Positions 8,007 to 17,083 of a stretch of DNA of 64,000 nt are shown here, one piece after another; position 1 is the first letter of the stretch; every line of letters starts with the position of its first letter. The position numbers were made by a program, and so were the translations under genes. The notes below the pieces were generated by a model. It searched no databases, had not been told where the DNA came from, and saw only the letters and a program-made list of their open reading frames with translations. Origin of the DNA: CAIOZA01 sp964464375 (GTDB taxonomy: Bacteria > Bacteroidota > Ignavibacteria > Kapaibacteriales > UBA2268); contig CAYXFU010000008.1 of the NCBI GenBank assembly GCA_964464375.1, forward strand, positions 1 through 64,000, read 5' to 3'.

Positions 8007-8110
8007 ATAGACTCCTGGTAATGTATCTGAAATTTTATTACTAATTTTTAATTCATTTAGAATTTAATTATGTATAAGTTTGCAATTTAAATAATATTCG
8101 ATTATTCTTG

Positions 8111-9631
8111 ATGAAAAAAAATTGTTTTAATAAATATTCTATCATTTATCTTTTAATCTTCTTTTTGATGTTTTCAGGGGAAAATTCTCAATTAAATTCT
8201 AAACCTGTTCAAAAGAAAAAGCAATCTATAACTGGATCTAAATCTAAAGCAAAAACTAAGACACTTAAAAGTCCCCAAAAATCTACTTCAAAAGATAAAA
8301 AGAAACAGAAAAAATCTAAACGAAAAGCCAGATATTCTCCTCCTATAACAATGTCCTACCCATCAGGCTTTGATGTAGTTAAAGATACTGCTCTTAGTGA
8401 TGGAGTTAACTACCGAGTAATTCTATATGGCAGTAAGTACAAACATAAAATTCATTTGCTTGATATTGATTTATATACTGAAAATATTCAGTTGGACATT
8501 TTAAAAGGTCAGGGAATTTATCATGGCTTAGAGAAATTGCATAATATGGTTGGTATTTATAATTCCACACATCCGGACACAATTCTAGGAGCTATAAATG
8601 GAAATTTCTGGAGAGCATATACAAATCATCCTATTGGTCCTCTAATAATAAATGGTGAAGTGCTTGAATTAATTACATATAAACAATGGACTTCAGGATT
8701 ATTTGATAAGGAAAATAACCTTTTCATCGATAATTTTTTCATGGGTTGTGAAATACTAAAAGGAAACAGAACACAATTTGAAGTGGACATGGTTAACAGA
8801 AGAAAAGACTCATCCGGAATAGTTCTCTATAACAAATTCACAGGCTCCTCAGTCCCATATATCTCTGTTAATGATTATCTACAAGACCTCAATACAATGA
8901 TCGAGGATGCACAAATAGAACAGGAATTGCTCGATTCGACGGATTTAGAGATTGATTCAACAAAAATGATGAAGGAGATATTTCATACAAAAACAATTTC
9001 AGCTATTGAATTTAATTTCAATAAAATAGCCCTGAAGTATCTCGAACAGCCTGCTGTTAATAAAAACATTAAATGTATTGTCGTTAATAATGATATCGGT
9101 ATTCTATCAATGCCCGAAAAAGGATGCATAATTTCATTTGGGAATAATTTTGATTTGACAAAAATTCCAAGAATTGGGGATACAGTTACACTTAAGTTCA
9201 CCACAAATTTTTATCAGGATGTTGAATTTTACAATGGGGTTTGCGGTACACCTAGGTTGGTTAGAAATAATATCGCTAAACATGAAGCATTAGAAGAAGG
9301 ATCCAGAGGAAGACGATTTATCTCGATGCAATTGCCCCGAACTGCAATCGGAACGAACGCAGGCAAGGATAGACTTTTTCTTGTTTGTGTAGAGGGAACC
9401 TCAAGAGGTGCTAGAATTGCCGGAGCCAGTTTACAGCAATTATCATTGATTATGAAAAAGCTTGGAGCCCATGACGCTATGAATCTAGATGGTGGTGGAT
9501 CTTCAATTATGCTTTTGAATAACAAAAATGTACTTGTGCCCGGGAGACCTGATGCCTCCAGAAGATTATCTGTAGGAATAGGTATTTCTAAAAGAAAAGC
9601 AAGTCAAATAGGTAAAAAATCAATAAAGTAA
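8111..9631 (+). CDS. Phosphodiester glycosidase (NAGPA-like) family protein
   Basis: A secreted protein of 506 residues. It starts with a hydrophobic signal segment (YSIIYLLIFFLMFSGENSQ), then a very Lys/Ser/Thr-rich linker (about 30-80). The C-terminal half matches the phosphodiester glycosidase family, related to N-acetylglucosamine-1-phosphodiester glycosidase: LPRTAIGTN, a VEGTSRGARIAGASLQQL segment and the hallmark MNLDGGGSSIML. Bacterial members cleave sugar-phosphate diesters in envelope or exopolysaccharide glycans. The ATG at 8111 is preferred over the TTG three bases upstream. It is divergent from the ATP synthase operon. Its last 12 bases overlap the end of the convergent NamZ-like gene, another envelope-glycan enzyme. 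Confidence 0.85.
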   Translation: MKKNCFNKYSIIYLLIFFLMFSGENSQLNSKPVQKKKQSITGSKSKAKTKTLKSPQKSTSKDKKKQKKSKRKARYSPPITMSYPSGFDVVKDTALSDGVNYRVILYGSKYKHKIHLLDIDLYTENIQLDILKGQGIYHGLEKLHNMVGIYNSTHPDTILGAINGNFWRAYTNHPIGPLIINGEVLELITYKQWTSGLFDKENNLFIDNFFMGCEILKGNRTQFEVDMVNRRKDSSGIVLYNKFTGSSVPYISVNDYLQDLNTMIEDAQIEQELLDSTDLEIDSTKMMKEIFHTKTISAIEFNFNKIALKYLEQPAVNKNIKCIVVNNDIGILSMPEKGCIISFGNNFDLTKIPRIGDTVTLKFTTNFYQDVEFYNGVCGTPRLVRNNIAKHEALEEGSRGRRFISMQLPRTAIGTNAGKDRLFLVCVEGTSRGARIAGASLQQLSLIMKKLGAHDAMNLDGGGSSIMLLNNKNVLVPGRPDASRRLSVGIGISKRKASQIGKKSIK

Positions 9632-10837
9632 GTATTTGTTTCTGATTTGACTGAATGATTGAAGTCCCTTGTGTATTATATCCATAATTTCTTTTTCATC
9701 TGAATCATTGAAAATTGCTTCGAACAATTTTTTACTACCTGTCACTTTCTCAAACATGATTTTTCTGTCTTTATTTACTTTGGATTTATCAAATAATGAT
9801 GGTTGTAATTCTTTGAGTTTTAGAAATAATCTAATACCTGAAGAATAGGGTAGGAAGCCGTTGTCATATTCAAATTGTAATTTCAATCCAGAAACCCCGC
9901 CTTTTAATATTGGTTCAAGTTTAACACCCGGAAGATCTAGTGAATGAGCCATTTTTTCAAGATTGAGTAACTCAATTTTCCCGACAAATTGAAATGGTAA
10001 TTGAGGACCTAATCCTATCTGAAAAATGCCTAATTCGCCAAATATACCTGTCATTGCACAACCTCGTATAGAGTTAACAGTTGGAATATTAGGTGAAGTT
10101 GGAGTCCATTTGATATCAGTATCTTCCCATACCATCCATCGTTTCCAATTTTCCATTTGTACTACCGATAGATTACATTTTCTTGGTTTAGAATCCCTAT
10201 CCTTAGGTAGCCAACCTTCTTCGTTAATCATATAGCACAATTCACCAATTGTACAACCATGTATATAAGGAATGGGAATGATACCTACAAAAGAATACAA
10301 AGTAGAATCAATAACGTTACCGTCAACAATCATTCCACTTAATGGATTTGGTCTATCAAGAATAACTACTGGAATTCCCCATTCGGCACAAGCATCCATC
10401 ATTTTATAAATAGTACTGATATAAGTGTATGATCTTATTCCAATATCCTGAAGATCCACAATAATCATATCGATATTGTCAAGTTGAAATTTTAGTGGAC
10501 GTCGGTTTGTACCATAAAGAGAGTAAACATTGATTCCAAAAAGAGTATCATTTGAAACACTTTTACCGGCAGATACCCAAGTTTTGAAACCATGTTCGGG
10601 TGCAAAAATTGCATTAACTTTACATTTACCTGATTTTACAAATTCTTCAACTGTTAGTGTTCCTTTAGAACATCTGCCAGCATTATTTGAAAGAATACCA
10701 ATTCTCTTGTTTTTAAAAAATTCGAAATTATTTTCAATAACAAGATCAATACCTAGTTTAACCTTCTCTTTTTCAAGTGGGAGGGCATTGTATGTATAAA
10801 ATAGAAAAAAGAGGAATAACGAAAAATATTTTAACAT
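9620..10837 (-). CDS. namZ: DUF1343 / NamZ-type exo-beta-N-acetylmuramidase
   Basis: The protein belongs to DUF1343, whose characterised members (YbbC of B. subtilis, NamZ of Tannerella) release MurNAc from the non-reducing end of peptidoglycan fragments. Visible hallmarks are LGIDLVIEN, the Rossmann-like KRIGILSNNAGR, FAPEHGFKTWVSAGKSV, DLQDIGIRSYTY and ILDRPNPLSG. From the ATG at 10837 it has 405 residues and a strongly hydrophobic signal peptide (MLKYFSLFLFFLFYTYNA). An in-frame ATG at 10867 would add ten residues. A periplasmic role in wall recycling or use of muropeptides is inferred from the family. It overlaps the convergent phosphodiester glycosidase gene by 12 bases. Confidence 0.88.
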   Translation of the reverse strand: MLKYFSLFLFFLFYTYNALPLEKEKVKLGIDLVIENNFEFFKNKRIGILSNNAGRCSKGTLTVEEFVKSGKCKVNAIFAPEHGFKTWVSAGKSVSNDTLFGINVYSLYGTNRRPLKFQLDNIDMIIVDLQDIGIRSYTYISTIYKMMDACAEWGIPVVILDRPNPLSGMIVDGNVIDSTLYSFVGIIPIPYIHGCTIGELCYMINEEGWLPKDRDSKPRKCNLSVVQMENWKRWMVWEDTDIKWTPTSPNIPTVNSIRGCAMTGIFGELGIFQIGLGPQLPFQFVGKIELLNLEKMAHSLDLPGVKLEPILKGGVSGLKLQFEYDNGFLPYSSGIRLFLKLKELQPSLFDKSKVNKDRKIMFEKVTGSKKLFEAIFNDSDEKEIMDIIHKGLQSFSQIRNKYLLY

Positions 10838-10888
10838 TAGAAATCTTGAATTAATCGAACCATACAAAAATATGAAAATTCTTGATTG

Positions 10889-12049
10889 CTAATTCGCGTA
10901 TTTATTAAATGGCTTTTTTATTAATTCATTCGCTTCATTCTGAGATCCTTGATAATCCTTCCATAAGGCTACTTTTTTATACTGCTTAATCGCTAAATCT
11001 CTTTTACCCTGAATATCAAATATTTTTCCGATTTTTAAATTAGTCATAATCATAAATCCTGATGTTTCAGTATCTATTTTTCTGCTTGCTTCATCACATT
11101 TATAAAAATACTTTAGAGCAACTTCGTATTTTGATTGAATCATCAATGAGGTTCCAATATAATAGAGGGCTTCACGTGCTGTTTGTACATCATATCCCGG
11201 TTGATTGTCCATATAACGGAGAATGATATCTCTCCATACCTTATCGAATTTATCTGTATCCCAAACACTCACGTAGCATCTTCCAAGATATCTGTGAAAC
11301 ATGGCATTATTTGGATATTTTTGGTTAAGTTCTTCTGCCAATTTAAGAGCAGAATTTGCATCTTTTTCGAAATCATAGAAAACTTGCATTAATAAAAACT
11401 TTGCTTCAATATTAGCATAGCGTGCATATCTTGAAGCTGCTTGCAATTGTAATTTCCCGATTGCCTTATCGCCTTTAGGAGCAAAAACAATCAAAGGTTT
11501 TATTGCTGGATATTGCTCAGGTAGAGCTGCTGCAAAGTAATTATAAATACCTGTCCCTAACATTATATCATGATTGCTGGGAGCAACATTATAACATTTC
11601 AAAAGAATGTCAAACCCATTAAATCCATCACTAGCCGCTTTAAACCAGCTCTTTCTAATTGCATAAAATCTACCTCGATATCCAAGTGCACCTCCTTTAA
11701 AGAACAATGCAGAAATATCTAGTGGATTTTTTGTCAATAAATCTTCACACACCAATAAAACTTTATCGATTTTATTCAGAAACACCTGATCGTATGACTC
11801 TGTATTTCTATAAGTGGATATTTTCCACCAAATCACCATAGCATCAAGGAAATATCCGGCTGGATTTTCAGGATATTTATCGATTACTTTTTTGAATGTT
11901 TCTTCAGCATTACTAAATTGAACATTATATATATAATCTGCACCGACTTTAATCAGACTATCTGCATCAGTTTTCAATATAGGCCACTGCGCATTCGATC
12001 TTAATGTAGAACAAATTATCAAAACAAGAAGACAATAATATATTTTCAT
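10889..12049 (-). CDS. Secreted tetratricopeptide-repeat protein
   Basis: A 386-residue protein with a signal peptide (MKIYYCLLVLIICSTLRSNAQ) and TPR-like helical pairs. One is ADYIYNVQFSNAEETFKKVIDKYPENPAGYF (about 33-64, the A-x-x-x-Y-P pattern); others are near 240-275 and 300-375 (EVALKYFYKCDEAS, KRDLAIKQYKKVALWKD). No catalytic motif is seen. TPR proteins of this kind usually hold protein complexes in the periplasm. It lies just downstream of the CPBP protease gene (18 bases), with which it probably shares a transcript. The function is not known. Confidence 0.8.
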   Translation of the reverse strand: MKIYYCLLVLIICSTLRSNAQWPILKTDADSLIKVGADYIYNVQFSNAEETFKKVIDKYPENPAGYFLDAMVIWWKISTYRNTESYDQVFLNKIDKVLLVCEDLLTKNPLDISALFFKGGALGYRGRFYAIRKSWFKAASDGFNGFDILLKCYNVAPSNHDIMLGTGIYNYFAAALPEQYPAIKPLIVFAPKGDKAIGKLQLQAASRYARYANIEAKFLLMQVFYDFEKDANSALKLAEELNQKYPNNAMFHRYLGRCYVSVWDTDKFDKVWRDIILRYMDNQPGYDVQTAREALYYIGTSLMIQSKYEVALKYFYKCDEASRKIDTETSGFMIMTNLKIGKIFDIQGKRDLAIKQYKKVALWKDYQGSQNEANELIKKPFNKYAN

Positions 12050-12067
12050 ATCTGGGCTTAAATTAAC

Positions 12068-12976
12068 TTAATTAAATAAATGAGACGAAGAAATAGTCTT
12101 TTTATGGGTATTGGAAATAGAAGAAAAATCTCGGATCAAAAGTTTTGAAGAAATAAATGGAGAGAGATATAATGATTTTGAAAGAAAAAGTATATTAAAA
12201 AACAAAATAAATGTAACAATTATTCCACCTTCAAAACCATATAACCCACCAGATAGAATTCTAGGAATTGAAGAATTCGTAAAGAAAATAATATTTGTAT
12301 TTTCCATCAAACCACTGACTGGCGAACCTATGAATAACGCAAGAAAAAAATTCCAGTAGAAATGAAATATAGTAGATAAAATTATTGATCTTGTTAGGAT
12401 AAAAATGATTGCAAAAAGAATTCCTGCCATAAAAGTATTTATAAATGCAATTATAGAAAAGTATGGGTTAAAATAATGAGCAGTTGCAAAAGCTAAACTA
12501 GTTAGTATAATTGAAATTGTACTACCAAATCTATCCTCAATTGCTTGGAATATTATTCCTCTAAAAAAAATTTCTTCTATTGATACGATTAGCAAAAAAC
12601 TGAAGATTGAAGTTATTAGATTGCTTAATAATGGTTTTGAGACGACTATTGATTTACAAAAGGCTAAACATATAAAAACTAAAATTAAAGTATTAGCAAT
12701 ACTGGTTAACAATAACAAAAAATGATTCCCTAACTGATCTTGCTTTAAAACATTAAAGTATCCAAAAAAATACCATCTTGAATTTTCTCGATAGAATTCA
12801 CTTAAAGTTGAGATTGCCAGGAATCCAATAAAAATAATTAAAGTAAAATTATCTATTATGAAAGTATTCCCATAATTCAGTAATGAATAAAATAGCAAGA
12901 TACTAATTGAGCAAAAAATCAATATCCGAAACCACCACACATCTTGAATCTTCTGAAGCTTAGTGGTTAACATCAT
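12068..12976 (-). CDS. CPBP family intramembrane metalloprotease
   Basis: A 302-residue membrane protein with about eight hydrophobic segments and the three motifs of the CPBP (CAAX protease and bacteriocin-processing, Abi) family: EEIFFRG (134-140), an F-x-x-x-H pair ending at His167 (FATAHYF) and HFYWN (205-209). The Glu and His residues are the metal or catalytic site in the bilayer. Bacterial members process prenylated proteins or peptides or give bacteriocin immunity; the substrate here is unknown. It follows the small HicB-like gene by 6 bases, suggesting an operon. Confidence 0.88.
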   Translation of the reverse strand: MMLTTKLQKIQDVWWFRILIFCSISILLFYSLLNYGNTFIIDNFTLIIFIGFLAISTLSEFYRENSRWYFFGYFNVLKQDQLGNHFLLLLTSIANTLILVFICLAFCKSIVVSKPLLSNLITSIFSFLLIVSIEEIFFRGIIFQAIEDRFGSTISIILTSLAFATAHYFNPYFSIIAFINTFMAGILFAIIFILTRSIILSTIFHFYWNFFLALFIGSPVSGLMENTNIIFFTNSSIPRILSGGLYGFEGGIIVTFILFFNILFLSKSLYLSPFISSKLLIRDFSSISNTHKKTISSSHLFN

Positions 12977-12982
12977 TTTTGC

Positions 12983-13177
12983 TTAATTTTGATTTTTTTT
13001 ATTATGTATATACTGTTCGATATACTCTTTCATCAAATTTCTTACTTCTTCATGTTCATTGCCAACAATCATATGATTAAGCTGAGGGCAATAGGAAGCA
13101 TAATCATTTTCACCACGACGTCTGATTAAAATTTCATAATCGTTAATATCTGTACTAGACGATAAACCTGCGGACAT
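12983..13177 (-). CDS. Small HicB-like protein
   Basis: A 64-residue protein with a clear AGGAG ribosome binding site. The pattern YEILIRRRGENDYASYCPQLNHMIVGNEHEEV followed by a helix (RNLMKEYIEQYI) resembles the half RNase-H fold of HicB antitoxins and UPF0150 proteins: a beta strand, charged hairpin, CP-L turn, G-[NT]-x-x-E-[EA] and a helix. There is no adjacent HicA toxin or DNA-binding C-terminus, so it is better viewed as a solitary HicB-like regulator or binding protein. It leads a two-gene unit with the CPBP protease. The family assignment is tentative. Confidence 0.55.
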   Translation of the reverse strand: MSAGLSSSTDINDYEILIRRRGENDYASYCPQLNHMIVGNEHEEVRNLMKEYIEQYIHNKKNQN

Positions 13178-13306
13178 TTAAAACTCCTGATTTGTAAAAT
13201 CAGATTATTAAGACTATTTAATCAAAAATAAATTTGGAATAAGTGAATAAATTAATGAAAATTGTAATTCTTCAATCGATTAATTTGTGAAATATTAAAA
13301 TATTAT

Positions 13307-15265
13307 ATGTTATTACTCAAAGAATTACAAAAAGCAGTTGCAATACCAAAATCAATTTTACTTAAAAAAATTGCTTTTAAAGTATTTGGGAAAGATGATT
13401 TCCTAATTGAAAAAGGTTTAAATATTGATATCCCTAATAATTTCATATTGATTCAGTTGAAACAATACAAGCTACCAAGTATAAATCTACTATCTAAATA
13501 TGAAGATCAGATTCTTGACATCGGAAATTATTACATAATGCATGAGTTCAATCTTCTTGGATCGGGGTGGGTAGATGTTAACATAAAGAATAAATCCAAA
13601 TTTGATGAAAAGTATGCTCAAATTGACTGGAATCGTGACTTTATTTCGAATTATGGATGGGACAGATATCAGTCATCAAAAGAATTAAAATATGGTGAGA
13701 TTAAGGGAGTTGATGTCAAAATACCATGGGAATTAGGCAGGTTACAATTTCTACCAATTCTAATCTATTGTGCTTCAATTGAAAATGAAAAAAATAATAT
13801 TTCAGAAAGGGATAAATATCTAATTGAATTTCAGAATGTTATATTAGATTTTGTTGGATCTAATCCTGTTGGTAAAGGTGTACAATGGAAATCACCAATG
13901 GATGCATCAATCAGACTAATAAATATAATAGTTGCAATGGATTTGTCTGTCACATTTTTTGAATTATTTGATCAAAGATTTCTTGAAATAATAAATGAAA
14001 CTATTACTGTACATACTTTATTCATACTAAAAAACCTTGAATGGAATGAAGGACTAAGGGGTAATCATTACTTATTCGACCTTGCCGCCATAATTTTTTC
14101 AATGTGTTATACCGAAGTGAATGACGCTTCATCGAAATTACTTAAATCAACTATAAACGAATTTATAAAAGAAATAGATTATCAGTTCAATGATGATGGA
14201 AGCAATTTCGAAGCATCCATACCATATCATTTTTTTACTTCAGAATTAGTATTCCATACTTTTAATCTATTAAAAGGTTCTCAAAAAGTGGAAATATCTG
14301 AGAAGATTAAGATTAAAATATCCAAAATTTATAATTTCTGCAACGATAGTATTTTACAAAATGGAAACATTGAACAATTTGGAGATAATGACTCTGGTAG
14401 TATGCTGAAACTTCTTCCTTTTGAACATTCTGTTGAAGAGTATTTGTATAAACAACATATTCTATCTTTGATTAATCCTCAAAGAGATAAATCTGATAAG
14501 TATCAGTCAGATATATTTTATCAATCTATTTTATCTTCACAATTAAGATTTAGTTCCAATGATAATTCACATGACTTTGAACAAATCGATTTAAAAGAAT
14601 TTAAAGAGTTTGGAATATATATTTATAAATCACATGATATAAATCTTCAAATAAGATGTGGAAGGGTTGGTCAGATGGGGAAGGGTGGGCATGCTCATAA
14701 TGATCAACTGTCTTTTACTCTTTTTTATCGGGGTTATTCATTTATTACAGATCCCGGAACATATTGCTATACTTCTGATAGAGCTGTAAGAAATAAGTTC
14801 AGATCAACTGAATATCATAATTCATTAAGTGTTATAGGTGAAGAACAAAATGAAATATGGTCAAAGACATCAGATGATTTATTCTGGTTAATTGACAAAG
14901 CCAGATCTAGAGTTATAAAAGCAAATAATCATTATTTCGAGGGAGACCATAGAGGTTTTGGAAGTGTTTATTCAAGAAAATTTCAAATAACAAAAAGTAG
15001 GATTGAAATCGCTGAAAGATTTAACCTCAGAAGAGATATGACTCTAAATTTACATTTGCATCCAGATGTTAAAATTGAAGAATTCTATGATAACATTAAA
15101 CTGACACAAAATGATATAAGTATTATTGTTGATCTTGCAGATCAGAATTATTCTATAGAAAATTATGAATATTCTCCGGCCTATGGTGTTATTCAACTTT
15201 CCCAAAGAATTAGGATTTCTATAGAAACAGAATTCTACTTATGGTCAATAAATCTAAAGAATTGA
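13307..15265 (+). CDS. Heparinase II/III-like polysaccharide lyase family protein
   Basis: A 652-residue protein with an all-alpha N-terminal toroid (about 100-390, including WDRYQSSKELKYGEIKGVDVKIPWELGR and the NHYLFDLAAI helix). A beta-sandwich heparinase II/III domain (about 430-640) has the hallmark GHAHNDQLSFTLFYRG, PGTYCYTSDR and YHNSLSVIG. Family members cleave uronic-acid polysaccharides such as alginate or heparin; in many Gram-negatives they sit in surface-polysaccharide loci. No obvious signal peptide is seen. Its last 12 bases overlap the convergent ROK kinase gene. Substrate specificity cannot be read from sequence. Confidence 0.85.
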   Translation: MLLLKELQKAVAIPKSILLKKIAFKVFGKDDFLIEKGLNIDIPNNFILIQLKQYKLPSINLLSKYEDQILDIGNYYIMHEFNLLGSGWVDVNIKNKSKFDEKYAQIDWNRDFISNYGWDRYQSSKELKYGEIKGVDVKIPWELGRLQFLPILIYCASIENEKNNISERDKYLIEFQNVILDFVGSNPVGKGVQWKSPMDASIRLINIIVAMDLSVTFFELFDQRFLEIINETITVHTLFILKNLEWNEGLRGNHYLFDLAAIIFSMCYTEVNDASSKLLKSTINEFIKEIDYQFNDDGSNFEASIPYHFFTSELVFHTFNLLKGSQKVEISEKIKIKISKIYNFCNDSILQNGNIEQFGDNDSGSMLKLLPFEHSVEEYLYKQHILSLINPQRDKSDKYQSDIFYQSILSSQLRFSSNDNSHDFEQIDLKEFKEFGIYIYKSHDINLQIRCGRVGQMGKGGHAHNDQLSFTLFYRGYSFITDPGTYCYTSDRAVRNKFRSTEYHNSLSVIGEEQNEIWSKTSDDLFWLIDKARSRVIKANNHYFEGDHRGFGSVYSRKFQITKSRIEIAERFNLRRDMTLNLHLHPDVKIEEFYDNIKLTQNDISIIVDLADQNYSIENYEYSPAYGVIQLSQRIRISIETEFYLWSINLKN

Positions 15266-16183
15266 TTTGCCAAGCAATGCAGCACCCACAATACCAGCAT
15301 CTTTTGTAAAAAATGCCTTCACAATTTGGGCTGTGCTAGCTATTGTCGGCAATGCTCTTTCTCTGATAGTTTCTAGAGCAGTATCGAGTAGTAATGGATG
15401 TGCCAACGAAATTCCACCCCCAACAATTACTAATCTAAGATCAAGGAAATTTAGTGCTGAAGTTAATCCAATACCTAATGTATAACCAATCTGTTTGAAT
15501 ATCTCAATAGCAGCGGGGTCGTTTTGTTGTGCTGCTTCAGACACAAAATATGGATCTGGTCTTCCGTATTTATGTAACAAGGAATCCGGAAATCTTTTTA
15601 TTAATTGAGTACCTAAAGCTGTTATTTGATTTCTGCCCACATATTCTTCAAGAACACCTGTTCGGAAAGGCATTTTGCTATTAACTGGGGCATTATAATC
15701 AATAATTATGTGCCCGATTTCGCCAGCTCCCATAGCTTCGCCTCTGAAAATTTTTCTATCAAGGATTATTGAACCACCTACACCAGTTCCAAGTGTAACA
15801 TAAATGAAATTCTTTGCATCTTTTCCGGCACCTAGTTCTAATTCTGCAATAGCTGCAACATTGGCATCATTATCAATAATACAAGGTAAAGAGAATATAT
15901 TTTGAAGAAATTTGCCTAAAGGTATGTCAATCCACTCAGGAAGATTAGGTGAAATACGGACAGTACCTTCCTTTTCAATAATTCCAGGAATACCTACACC
16001 GATTGATTTAACAGTAGGATATTTTTCGAGAATTGTATAAATTGTTCGCTTCAATGAATTTAAAACATAATCTAAACCTTTTGCCGCATGTGTTGCTTGA
16101 CTATGCTGGAAAATTAATTTGCCGTCACCGTCGATTACTCCTGCCTTTAGGTTTGTACCACCCAAGTCTATACCTATAAACAT
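15254..16183 (-). CDS. ROK family sugar kinase (glucokinase-like), without the zinc motif
   Basis: A 309-residue ASKHA-fold kinase. The phosphate-binding loop IGIDLGGTNLK is at 3-13, the catalytic Asp is in IDNDANVAA, and GEIGHIIID contains the conserved E-x-G-H sugar contact. Most ROK proteins follow this His with a cysteine cluster (CxCGxxGCxE) that binds zinc. Here the stretch after GH runs through NAPVNSKMPFRTGVLEEY with no cysteine, and only the final Glu is kept. Glucokinase or another hexose/N-acylhexosamine kinase activity is likely. It overlaps the heparinase-like gene at the 3' ends. Confidence 0.88.
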   Translation of the reverse strand: MFIGIDLGGTNLKAGVIDGDGKLIFQHSQATHAAKGLDYVLNSLKRTIYTILEKYPTVKSIGVGIPGIIEKEGTVRISPNLPEWIDIPLGKFLQNIFSLPCIIDNDANVAAIAELELGAGKDAKNFIYVTLGTGVGGSIILDRKIFRGEAMGAGEIGHIIIDYNAPVNSKMPFRTGVLEEYVGRNQITALGTQLIKRFPDSLLHKYGRPDPYFVSEAAQQNDPAAIEIFKQIGYTLGIGLTSALNFLDLRLVIVGGGISLAHPLLLDTALETIRERALPTIASTAQIVKAFFTKDAGIVGAALLGKSIL

Positions 16184-16963
16184 AATTATTATTTCTTATG
16201 AAGTTAAACATAAACAAAAAAGAAGGCTCTTTTAATTATTGGATTAAGTATAAATTGTCAAACACAGTGTCTTTGCTGTTATACATTATTTCCAAGAAAG
16301 TATATAAATCTAATTATTTCTTACAATTCTTAGTATCATTTATGATATTTTATCGGAATTTTGTCGAATATATTGAATAATTATACACTATTTAAACTGA
16401 ATTAGCAATCCTTTTGTTAATATGACGTGTAACGTTTTATTGTCGTGCTAATAGATTTGTGTTCTAAAATAATATTTAATATTTCAATTATTTTCTATTC
16501 AAATATCAATGCATTAAGCTATAAGGGATGTAACTTTCAATTTTTTTATTATTATATTCAAGTTATTAGATTTATTAAAGATAATGGAAGGAAAAATTTA
16601 TAAATTTTACTACGCGAGTAAAAAAACCTGAAAAGCTCATTAATTTTTATAGGTATGTATTTAGTTGAGATATTCAACAAAGTAATGATAAAGAAAATTT
16701 TTGAAAAATTCAAATGGAAGAAAATCCATGTACTCAAAATAAATTTTCAAATCTACTAAAGAAAAATGGAATTAGAAGTATAGTTAGTTGTATAAATGTT
16801 CACGCGATAGAGGATGCAATTGAAAAGTATAAATAAAACAACTGGAAAATATTTAATTATAAATTCGAGATCCTTCGTGTTAGTAAAATGGTTTATCAAA
16901 AAGAATGAGAGGGAAAACAGTATTTGAATTGAATGAAAAAAATATGGAATAGTCAAAATAAAA
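16184..16963. other. Long AT-rich spacer upstream of the ROK kinase gene
   Basis: Almost 800 bases without a gene I can defend. The longest plus-strand open frames are 16198-16380 (60 codons, AT-driven, no family resemblance) and 16714-16836 (40 codons, starting MEENPCTQNKFSNLLKKNG, with reasonably protein-like composition but no clear ribosome binding site). The stretch may hold decayed coding sequence next to the tRNA genes. I see no integrase remnant, repeat or structured RNA. The promoter of the ROK gene should lie near 16184-16250. Confidence 0.5.
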
Positions 16964-16989
16964 AAAAGGGTTTCGTTAGAAACCCTTTT
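16964..16989 (-). terminator. Terminator downstream of the tRNA pair
   Basis: GGGTTTC (16968-16974) pairs with GAAACCC (16979-16985) around GTTA, extended by four A-T pairs. On the minus strand the stem runs into a U-tract (plus-strand A run from 16960). It lies 4 bases after the 3' end of tRNA-Asp and ends the tRNA transcript. Confidence 0.9.
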
Positions 16990-16993
16990 CTGT

Positions 16994-17071
16994 TGGCGGG
17001 GCCGACGAGGCTCGAACTCGCGACCTCCAGTGTGACAGACTGGCGCTCTAACCAAGCTGAGCTACAACCCC
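16994..17071 (-). tRNA. tRNA-Asp (GTC)
   Basis: The reverse complement folds as a full cloverleaf. The acceptor GGGGTTG pairs with CGGCCCC, the D arm is GCTC/GAGC, and the anticodon stem CCAGT/ACTGG encloses loop CTGTCAC with anticodon GTC. The T arm GCGAG-TTCGAGC-CTCGT is intact. The discriminator is G, and the 3' CCA is encoded in the DNA. It is 12 bases downstream of tRNA-Ala and probably co-transcribed with it. Confidence 0.97.
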
Positions 17072-17083
17072 AAACAAACTGTG

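Noticed and set aside
8079..8110. TTTG / TATTCTTG pair resembling a Bacteroidota promoter
   Set aside because: Spacing is 20 bases and the predicted transcript start would fall inside the coding region after the ATG at 8111.
16198..16380. Open frame of 60 codons on the plus strand
   Set aside because: AT-driven Lys/Ile/Tyr/Phe composition, no family resemblance, and it occupies the likely promoter region of the divergent ROK gene.
16756..17055. Open frame of 99 codons on the minus strand
   Set aside because: Its first third is translated tRNA-Asp gene and terminator (a peptide commonly mis-annotated from tRNA genes), so it is not a protein gene.
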